Source: Clostridia bacterium | Lineage (GTDB): Bacteria; Bacillota; Clostridia; UBA1381 | DNA length: 6,905 bases | NCBI GenBank assembly: GCA_900751685.1 | Contig: CAADSR010000143.1 | Coordinates: forward strand, 1-6,905 | Direction of reading: 5' to 3' | Part shown: positions 1-5,688 of the stretch, one piece after another | How the letters are laid out: every line of letters begins with the position of its first letter | Position numbering within the stretch: position 1 is the first letter of the stretch | Notes under the pieces: model-generated | Told to the model about the DNA's origin: nothing | The model's input: the letters and a program-made list of their open reading frames with translations, nothing else | Databases searched by the model: none | Translations under genes and position numbers: made by a program

Positions 1-13
1 AATATTTTTTCAT
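1..13 (-). CDS. Start of an unidentified downstream gene (4 codons visible), candidate immunity gene
   Basis: Immediately after the RHS stop codon, the minus strand carries TAAGGAGGAT followed by an ATG at 13-11, then codons for Met-Lys-Lys-Tyr before the window ends. The Shine-Dalgarno match is near perfect and 6 nt separate GGAGG from the ATG, so a real start is likely despite the tiny visible stretch. The short gap and shared stop/ribosome-binding site imply translational coupling with the RHS gene. In RHS/WapA-type polymorphic toxin loci this slot normally holds the cognate immunity protein. Here that is inference from position alone. The Lys-Lys start would also fit a lipoprotein or secreted-protein signal peptide. 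Function cannot be judged from four residues. Confidence 0.68.
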
Positions 14-27
14 AGTTATCCTCCTTA
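14..27 (-). promoter_or_regulatory. Strong Shine-Dalgarno overlapping the RHS stop codon
   Basis: On the minus strand this reads TAAGGAGGATAACT before the ATG at 13. The TAA is the RHS stop codon and contributes to the AAGGAGG anti-16S match. A ribosome terminating on RHS would sit on the next gene's binding site, which suggests coupled translation. It is closer to consensus than the site in front of the RHS gene itself. Confidence 0.82.
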
Positions 28-3000
28 AGTAATACTATCAGGTGCAATTCTTAAATCTTCTTGCGAATTATACTCATATGCATCAATTACAAATTTTTTA
101 TTTTCATGGCAATAAAAAGTACCATTAAACTCAGTCTCTTTATATGGATATAAATAATTATCAGCTAGTTCTTTTCCAGTAATTGCGTAACCATCCACAT
201 AATAAACTACATTTGAATACAAAGAATTTTGATACACATTTGTTAAGGTTTGTAATGAAAGATCTCTATTGCCTTCCTGAAAATCTAATTGACTCTGATA
301 ATATTCTATAACACATAATAATGCACTTGTCTCTTCAATAGTTTTTTCAGAACCCTCATATACAATAGAGTCAATTACTGTACGAAGATTTTCATCGCCA
401 AATTCTTCTTCTAAATACTGTCTTATTATAGTTCGTGCTTCTTCTGCCCATTGATGAAGTTGTTCTCTTTTTTCATTTGATGACCCATTCCATCTAATTT
501 GACAAGCAACAATGTTCATAATTTCTCTTTTTAGTGGCATTAAATCACCTGCATCTCTGTAAGAATCTCCGATCGCTAACCCAGTCGGATCTGTATACAT
601 AATGGGATTATTCTCACAGTAATTATACCAATTCGTTCCATCTTTTGCAGGGTCTTCTGTTATGAATCTTCCGTTTACTGTATTGTAGTACCTTGCCCTT
701 AGATAAATTGTATTATTTTCAGTATCGTAGTATTCCCCTGCATAGCGGAATGGGTTAGCTATCGTTTCTTCGTTTATTGTTTCGTTTCCAAACGCATCAT
801 AGTTATAGGTGTTCAGTTTTGTTCCGCTGCTATCTACTATGCTTGTGATATCGCCATGAGGATTCTTTTGATAGATTCCTATTGTGCCATTCTGATTTGT
901 GCTATGGATTCCGGTGATATCATAGGTGTAGGTATTTGTTATGCTGCCTTTACTTGTTTCCGCAGCAAGGTTTGTTCCGTTCCAGATAAAGCCAGTGCTT
1001 TGCCCGTTTACGGTTTTCTTTGTTCGCAGGCCATTGGCGTTGTATTGGTATTGTGCGCTGCTGCTTCCGTCGGAATAGGCTGTCAACTGGTTAAATGCGT
1101 TGTATTCATAGACCCTCAAGCTATTACCATTGCTTCTTCCTGCTATTGCCGATGCTGTGGACTGTGTGCCTGTGGTATAGCTAAACGTCTGCTCTGCTGT
1201 AGTATTTCCATTATTATCATAGAAGTAACTGCTATAACTCGTTATCTCTTGTCCTTCTGAAGTCGTTGTACCTGTCAGACGGTTATTCTGGTCATACATA
1301 TAGTTTACCATCTGGCTTGTGTTATTTGTATAATCCGTTATAGTTGACTTTAAACGGTTGCCGGAAAGATCATAGGTATATGCCCTTCCTTCTTCGTTTT
1401 GAAGGTTTTCGGTAATCCTTGCTTCCAGTACGAGCCTTCCCATGCGGTCATATTGATAATACCTTGGTGTCTGGCCTGTTTCCTTTTCTGTTACCTTTGC
1501 ACCGTCCTGCTGATAGCCACAGGTGTATTCATTATACATCTGCATTCCTTTTTTATTGACCATTCTTGTGATCAGGTTTGCATCATTGTATTCATACGTT
1601 GTTACAATGTTACTTCCAGTATTCTTATTGGTAACATTTCCATTTTTATCATATTCGTACAATGTCATTATACCATTTGCTGACAATTCCGTCAACTGGT
1701 TTAGGCTATTATACGCATAATTTATACTATTTTTTATTTCATTATTCTCATTTAGAGTATAACTTTTTATATTGGAGTTTTTATCATACGTATAATTTTG
1801 CACTGTAGCCCCTGAAGTATAGGCTGCGATCCTACCATATATATCATAGCTATATTCTTCTGTTGTTTCTGTTCCGTCTGTGTTTGTGACATTACTTTGT
1901 TTGATTTGCCCCAGGCTAGTATAATCTAAGCTTTTCTCTTCATTCTTTCCTATAGCGGTCTGCCGCTTTAAGCCATAAAGGCCATACTCATAATGGATTT
2001 CATCCCCATTTTTATCAATGTATTTTTGCGCATTGCCTGCATAGTCATAGTCTAAATAGGTTTCGTTTTGGCCTAAAGGGTCGGTTACTTTAGATACATA
2101 GCCTAAGTTATTATACTCGTATTGTGTTCCTCCATTAAGGGTTGTTTGAATACTATTAAGGCCAATCACCATTCTAGTCATCCGATTGGCCATATCGTAT
2201 TGGTACTGGACTACGCTGTCTGTCTTTCCGTCATTACCAATTGCCGCTGTGATATTCCCCATAATGTCATAACGATACTTTGTAGTGTTATACCTCACAC
2301 TTCCTGTAGCAACTGCCTGCTGCACCAGGTTAGAATTCTTGTCATAATAATACTTTGTTTTCCCAGTGGTATTTGTTCCAAACGGGGTTAAATCCTGGAT
2401 CTTATTCCCCATTTTATCATAGGTATAGAATGCGGTACTCCCTTTTGGGTCGGTCTGGCTGATGAGCTGGCCTGCCATGTCGTAGGCATTTATCACGCTA
2501 TCTCCGGCGGCATTGGTGGTTTTTGTTATCTGGCCTGCGGTGTTGTATTCTATGGTTGTGGTGTTGCCGTTCGGGTCCGTCTCGCTGATGCAGCGGTCTA
2601 AATAGTCATAAGCATACTGGGTAATGCTTTCCCCGACCTCTGTTTTGACCTTCCGTCCCAAAGTGTCATAATATTCTGTTTGGTCGGCTGCTGGACTTCC
2701 ATCCTCCGCTACTGTTTTCTTTTTTACAGTAGATCCTTTTTGATTCTCAATGCCATAATAGTAAGTCTCGGTATACTGTTTTTTGTTTGGCAGTTCATAG
2801 ACTGTTTTTGTTTTAACACGGTTTAGAGCATCATAGGTATATTCCTCTTTGCTCCCTGACCCATCTTTATCCCGGTAGGCTATCACTTCTTTTATGCGGC
2901 TGTCTTTATCATAAGAATACTTGGCAGTTTCCCTCCAGGCGCTCCCATCTTTTAGCTGCTTAGAGGAAATGCGTCCCAGTCCGTCATAGATATTTTTGGT

Positions 3001-5673
3001 CTGAACTCCCGCCTCATTGGTTACGATACTGTAATTCTGTGGTATATTGTACTCTATCGTCCTCGTTGCCCCATTAGCAAAGGTATATAAGGTCGGGCGG
3101 TTTACCCGGTCATAAGCTATTTTTGTTTCAGTGCCGTATGAATCTATTTGTCTGGTCGGATAGCCGAAGATGTTAAACTGATATGCCATCGACACATCAC
3201 CCTCGTCCTGCCCGTCAATATTTGTGACGTTTGGAATACGATTTATCATCGCAGTTGTTTTTTGCGGGGTTATGGTATGGGCACTGTTCAGTGTGACGGG
3301 GCCGTCATTCTCGTCCAGCACACCGTCCTTATTTGTATCCCCAGTCCACTGCTGGATCTGCGTAACATTCCCCTCCGTGTCATACTTATACTTGGTCTGG
3401 CTTTGAACAATACCATTTTTGACCGAGCGGGCATATTCAATCTCTTTTTGATCTGCTGTCAATTCTGTTACAGTTTTAAAGTCTGTCACGTAATTGCTGC
3501 CGGATTTATACAGATATTGTGTAGAGGCTAATTTATCTGTAATTTTAGAGTTTACAGTATGATAGTTATAGATGACTTGTTTGTCACCGGTTGTTTCTCT
3601 CCATAGCTGATGAGATGAGGGGCTGTATTCATATGTTGTAATAAGCCGGCTGGAATTGCTTTGGGAAAATTGATCGGCGATACGCTTTGTAATATTGTTA
3701 TGCTGATCATATTCATAGGATGTTATAGCATAATCGGATGCATAATTCCCTTTTTTAAGGTTTATCTGCTGCTGTTCCAGGCTGCCGAACACATCATACC
3801 GGCTAACGGTCTCCAGATATTCTTCACTGGTTTGGTTTTTCATTTCTGTTATGATCAGATCCCCTGAATCTTCGGCAAAGGCATAATTCACTTCACTGCT
3901 GGGTTCTCCGTCTACGGTGTCCCATTGTTTTTCTACTGCGTATACGCCGGATTTCACATCTGTTCCCTGAGATACGGGGTAAATACATTTGTAGGTGTAA
4001 TTCGTCTGTGCTCCGGTAGGGTAAGTAATGCGTTCAATGTTACTGCCGAGCCTTACATCCATCGCCGCCTTGCCGATGCTCTGCACCTTTTGCAATGTGG
4101 GGGTTCCCTTGGTAGTATAATAGCACAATGCTTGTGTCTGGCGGGAGTCATAGATGGTCTGGTCGCCGTTCTGATTTGTTACAGTAAAGCGGTCGACCGG
4201 CTTGCCCTCTATAGGGCTTCCGTTTTGCAGGGTCTCCGGCGGGAGCTGCTGGGTTGTATAGGAAATGATTTGTGTCTGCCCTGCCTCATCCTCATAGGAG
4301 ATTTGACAGCCATCCTCCATCCGGCTGAAATTAATTTCACGGCCATAGGTATCAATGATTTTTGACAGGCTTGTCCCGCTATATTCATAGCGCAGCATAT
4401 TATCATAATCATCTTTAATTGCCACGATATACATCGGGTGCTTTGCTCTGATTTCCGGGTCTTCCGGGGTGATTGCGGAATTGTTAAAGTAATACGTCAG
4501 GCCATTGGAATCACAGACGCTGAAATTGTAGGGTACGCCATTTACAGTTTTTGTTTGATAGGAGCATTCTGCGCTTAGATTCTTGCTGTCGGTAAACTGA
4601 AAGCTGGACGTAATGACGGTGCTCCCATCCCGTAATATTTCAGCATTGATACTGCCTGTAAACGAGTTCATGACCCCGTCCAGGCCGCGGAATGCACCCA
4701 TATACTCATTGTATTTCATATATTGCTCATGGTCAAAAGAAGTGCGGTACAAATATGCTTCGGGCAATACCAGGCTCCAGTTATTGCCCAGGCCGTTTTT
4801 GTTTGGCAGGAGCTTATGGGAGCTAAGCCCGGAGGAGCCTTCTTTGTCCTCCTCCAGCATTTTTTCATCCCCTGCATATTCCAGTGTGATTGTTCCGGCT
4901 TCCTGGGTCAAGGAGGATGCAATATCTTCAAAGTAGTAGCATTGTCCCTGGGTATTATCACTAAACCAGGCAGTAAACTGTTTGCTCGCGTCCAGTTCTT
5001 TCAAGTTCCCGCCACGGTACAGATACCGGTACATATCATCCTCCGTATAAAATGCAATATAGAAAGATTCATTTGTGTTGGTGTTAAACTTATAGCAGTA
5101 ACGGGTCTGCCTTGTGTCACGGCCGCCCATAATGCCCGTATAGGACTCGTTATAGTCCTGGTTGTCATGCTTACGGGTGATATTTACATCCAGCCCATTT
5201 TTGCCCGGCAGGGTCAGATCCGTTTCCTGCACCACAAGGCGGTTTGTTTTTCCTGATACCTTCTGTCCACCGCTGTTCTTTTTGTACGGCATCAAATAAT
5301 CATCACCGAACTGTTCAGAAAACAGCGTCTTCCAGGTATCGTTTTGCACGGTTGCAAAGATGGAGGGATTCCCTGGCTGCGGAAGGGTTGCTTCCCCTTC
5401 CTCCACTGCTATTTCATAAGGGACAGTTTCAATGTTTTTTTCCGGCTCCAAGGAGTATGGCTGCTGGGTTGGCTCCGGCTCGCCGTTATAGTAGACAATA
5501 CTAAGCGGCTCCGGTGTTGGTTCTGGTTCGGATGGCTCTTCCAGCTGGGCGAGCAGCTCCTGCACCCAATCCGTACCCATATCTGTTGTTTCTTCCTGCT
5601 CCGCCCGTACCGGGACAAAGGCTAACAGCATAACACTGGCTAATATGATACTAATCTGTTTTTTTAATCTCAT
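25..5673 (-). CDS. Secreted RHS/YD-repeat protein with variable C-terminal domain (candidate polymorphic toxin)
   Basis: A complete 1882-residue protein. The ATG at 5673 is chosen because AGGGGGG lies 7 nt upstream and a clean Sec signal peptide follows (RLKK, hydrophobic residues 7-22, likely cleavage VRA|EQ after 24). Domains in order: Pro/Glu-rich spacer (about 46-80); N-terminal beta-rich region (about 105-545) with the LPGKNGLDVNITRKHD motif (155-170) typical of the start of YD-shell proteins; about 35-38 YD repeats (about 549-1630, for example YTYDALNRV, YEYDKNGNV); RHS-associated core (about 1600-1699) with YLRARYY, GRFITEDP and YTDPTGL; then an unrecognised 182-residue tail (1701-1882). 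Known relatives (WapA, Rhs, TcC) form hollow YD cocoons around a C-terminal toxin. No LPXTG, S-layer or transmembrane anchor is seen, so the product is probably released or held non-covalently. An EF-hand-type loop sits at 779-790. Base composition shifts markedly along the gene. RHS identity is certain; the toxin role is inferred from architecture. Confidence 0.97.
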   Translation of the reverse strand: MRLKKQISIILASVMLLAFVPVRAEQEETTDMGTDWVQELLAQLEEPSEPEPTPEPLSIVYYNGEPEPTQQPYSLEPEKNIETVPYEIAVEEGEATLPQPGNPSIFATVQNDTWKTLFSEQFGDDYLMPYKKNSGGQKVSGKTNRLVVQETDLTLPGKNGLDVNITRKHDNQDYNESYTGIMGGRDTRQTRYCYKFNTNTNESFYIAFYTEDDMYRYLYRGGNLKELDASKQFTAWFSDNTQGQCYYFEDIASSLTQEAGTITLEYAGDEKMLEEDKEGSSGLSSHKLLPNKNGLGNNWSLVLPEAYLYRTSFDHEQYMKYNEYMGAFRGLDGVMNSFTGSINAEILRDGSTVITSSFQFTDSKNLSAECSYQTKTVNGVPYNFSVCDSNGLTYYFNNSAITPEDPEIRAKHPMYIVAIKDDYDNMLRYEYSGTSLSKIIDTYGREINFSRMEDGCQISYEDEAGQTQIISYTTQQLPPETLQNGSPIEGKPVDRFTVTNQNGDQTIYDSRQTQALCYYTTKGTPTLQKVQSIGKAAMDVRLGSNIERITYPTGAQTNYTYKCIYPVSQGTDVKSGVYAVEKQWDTVDGEPSSEVNYAFAEDSGDLIITEMKNQTSEEYLETVSRYDVFGSLEQQQINLKKGNYASDYAITSYEYDQHNNITKRIADQFSQSNSSRLITTYEYSPSSHQLWRETTGDKQVIYNYHTVNSKITDKLASTQYLYKSGSNYVTDFKTVTELTADQKEIEYARSVKNGIVQSQTKYKYDTEGNVTQIQQWTGDTNKDGVLDENDGPVTLNSAHTITPQKTTAMINRIPNVTNIDGQDEGDVSMAYQFNIFGYPTRQIDSYGTETKIAYDRVNRPTLYTFANGATRTIEYNIPQNYSIVTNEAGVQTKNIYDGLGRISSKQLKDGSAWRETAKYSYDKDSRIKEVIAYRDKDGSGSKEEYTYDALNRVKTKTVYELPNKKQYTETYYYGIENQKGSTVKKKTVAEDGSPAADQTEYYDTLGRKVKTEVGESITQYAYDYLDRCISETDPNGNTTTIEYNTAGQITKTTNAAGDSVINAYDMAGQLISQTDPKGSTAFYTYDKMGNKIQDLTPFGTNTTGKTKYYYDKNSNLVQQAVATGSVRYNTTKYRYDIMGNITAAIGNDGKTDSVVQYQYDMANRMTRMVIGLNSIQTTLNGGTQYEYNNLGYVSKVTDPLGQNETYLDYDYAGNAQKYIDKNGDEIHYEYGLYGLKRQTAIGKNEEKSLDYTSLGQIKQSNVTNTDGTETTEEYSYDIYGRIAAYTSGATVQNYTYDKNSNIKSYTLNENNEIKNSINYAYNSLNQLTELSANGIMTLYEYDKNGNVTNKNTGSNIVTTYEYNDANLITRMVNKKGMQMYNEYTCGYQQDGAKVTEKETGQTPRYYQYDRMGRLVLEARITENLQNEEGRAYTYDLSGNRLKSTITDYTNNTSQMVNYMYDQNNRLTGTTTSEGQEITSYSSYFYDNNGNTTAEQTFSYTTGTQSTASAIAGRSNGNSLRVYEYNAFNQLTAYSDGSSSAQYQYNANGLRTKKTVNGQSTGFIWNGTNLAAETSKGSITNTYTYDITGIHSTNQNGTIGIYQKNPHGDITSIVDSSGTKLNTYNYDAFGNETINEETIANPFRYAGEYYDTENNTIYLRARYYNTVNGRFITEDPAKDGTNWYNYCENNPIMYTDPTGLAIGDSYRDAGDLMPLKREIMNIVACQIRWNGSSNEKREQLHQWAEEARTIIRQYLEEEFGDENLRTVIDSIVYEGSEKTIEETSALLCVIEYYQSQLDFQEGNRDLSLQTLTNVYQNSLYSNVVYYVDGYAITGKELADNYLYPYKETEFNGTFYCHENKKFVIDAYEYNSQEDLRIAPDSIT
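28..573 (-). other. Unrecognised acidic C-terminal domain of the RHS protein (candidate toxin payload)
   Basis: Residues 1701-1882 follow the DPTGLA boundary directly, with no HINT, pretoxin or linker domain. The first two thirds look helical (LKREIMNIV, REQLHQWAEEARTIIRQYLEEEFG, TSALLCVIEYYQ). The last 60 residues are Tyr-rich and probably beta-stranded (NVVYYVDGYAITGKELADNY, FVIDAYEYNS). I counted about 33 Asp/Glu against 16 Lys/Arg, so it is strongly acidic. No HNH, ADP-ribosyltransferase, deaminase, Tox-REase or metallopeptidase motif is visible; the only His are at 1740 and 1856. The DNA at 1-540 is about 29% GC, lower than the rest of the gene. A toxin role is inferred from position; a structural tail is the alternative. 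Confidence 0.7.
574..876 (-). other. RHS repeat-associated core domain
   Basis: Residues about 1600-1700 carry the family hallmark: NPHGDITSIVDSSG, then YAGEYYD, YLRARYY, GRFITEDP, NWYNYCENNP and YTDPTGLA. In RHS and TcC proteins this segment plugs the shell, and an Asp pair in a DPxG-X18-DPxG arrangement supports self-cleavage releasing the C-terminus. Here the two Asp are D1674 and D1695, 21 residues apart. The first motif reads DPAK with no Gly and the spacing is one residue shorter, so autoproteolysis is plausible but unproven. Confidence 0.93.
784..4029 (-). repeat. YD-repeat array of the RHS protein (protein-level repeats)
   Basis: Between residues about 549 and 1630, the pattern Tyr-x-Tyr-Asp/Asn-x-x-Gly/Asn-Asn/Arg recurs about 35-38 times, usually every 20-26 residues. 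Examples are YKYDTEGNV (762), YTYDALNRV (945), YAYDYLDR (1020), YRYDIMGNI (1133), YSYDIYGRI (1274), YEYDKNGNV (1339), YTYDLSGNR (1432) and YNYDAFGN (1624). In solved RHS and TcC structures, such repeats form a continuous spiral beta-sheet shell enclosing the C-terminal peptide. At DNA level the repeats are too diverged to be exact, although the Y-T-Y-D codons give a recurring atcataggtata on the plus strand. Confidence 0.95.
3304..3339 (-). other. EF-hand/dockerin-type calcium-binding loop within the YD array
   Basis: Residues 779-790 read DTNKDGVLDEND. This fits a canonical 12-residue EF-hand loop: Asp at 1, Asn at 3, Asp at 5, Gly at 6, a hydrophobic at 8 (Leu), Asp at 9 and Asp at 12. It lies in a longer-than-usual gap between the YD motifs at 762 and 830, so it is probably a loop insertion on the shell. 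Only one full loop is present, so it is not a complete dockerin, which has two. Confidence 0.7.
5434..5538 (-). other. Pro/Glu-rich low-complexity spacer in the RHS protein
   Basis: Residues about 46-80 are dominated by Pro and Glu (EEPSEPEPTPEP, GEPEPTQQP, LEPEKN). The stretch is likely disordered and extended, like spacers that carry extracellular domains through or away from the cell wall. The surrounding DNA (5461-5580) is about 60% GC by hand count, much higher than the 3' end of the same gene. Confidence 0.8.
5602..5673 (-). other. Sec signal peptide of the RHS protein
   Basis: Residues 1-24 have a basic n-region (RLKK), a hydrophobic core (ISIILASVMLLAFVPV) and a VRA cleavage site before an acidic mature N-terminus (EQEETT). 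No lipobox cysteine is present, so ordinary signal peptidase I processing is expected. The protein is therefore exported by Sec, as for Gram-positive WapA-type proteins, and not by a type VI secretion system. Confidence 0.9.
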
Positions 5674-5688
5674 TTTTGTTCCCCCCTA
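5674..5688 (-). promoter_or_regulatory. Shine-Dalgarno of the RHS gene, overlapping the Kelch stop codon
   Basis: On the minus strand this reads TAGGGGGGAACAAAA before the ATG at 5673. TAG is the Kelch gene's stop, and AGGGGGG is the purine-rich ribosome-binding site with 7 nt to the start. It fixes the RHS start and leaves no room for a terminator or separate promoter in the 12-nt gap (5674-5685), so the two genes are most likely co-transcribed. Confidence 0.8.

Noticed and set aside
856..1260. Plus-strand Cys/Ile-rich frame resembling a small membrane protein
   Set aside because: The hydrophobic look comes from reading Tyr/Asp/Asn-rich YD repeats backwards; it is fully inside a certain minus-strand gene.
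919..2841. Recurring atcataggtata/atcataggtgta units (919, 1369, 2416, 2830), considered as CRISPR or regulatory repeats
   Set aside because: They are irregularly spaced, short, and correspond exactly to Tyr-Thr-Tyr-Asp codons of YD repeats on the minus strand.
778..3339. Complete dockerin module in the RHS protein
   Set aside because: Only one canonical calcium loop is present; the second candidate is degenerate and about 154 residues away, unlike the tandem loops of a dockerin.
3925..4365. Plus-strand open frame of 146 codons, Cys- and Leu-rich
   Set aside because: Antisense shadow of the RHS N-terminal region; no domain-like pattern and no start signal.
4209..4412. Minus-strand 67-codon frame inside the RHS gene
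   Set aside because: Out-of-frame overlap with a complete coding region, with no supporting signal.
4723..5256. Plus-strand open frame of 177 codons
   Set aside because: It lies entirely antisense to the RHS coding region, has no convincing ribosome-binding site, and its composition is explained by reverse-complement codons of the real gene.
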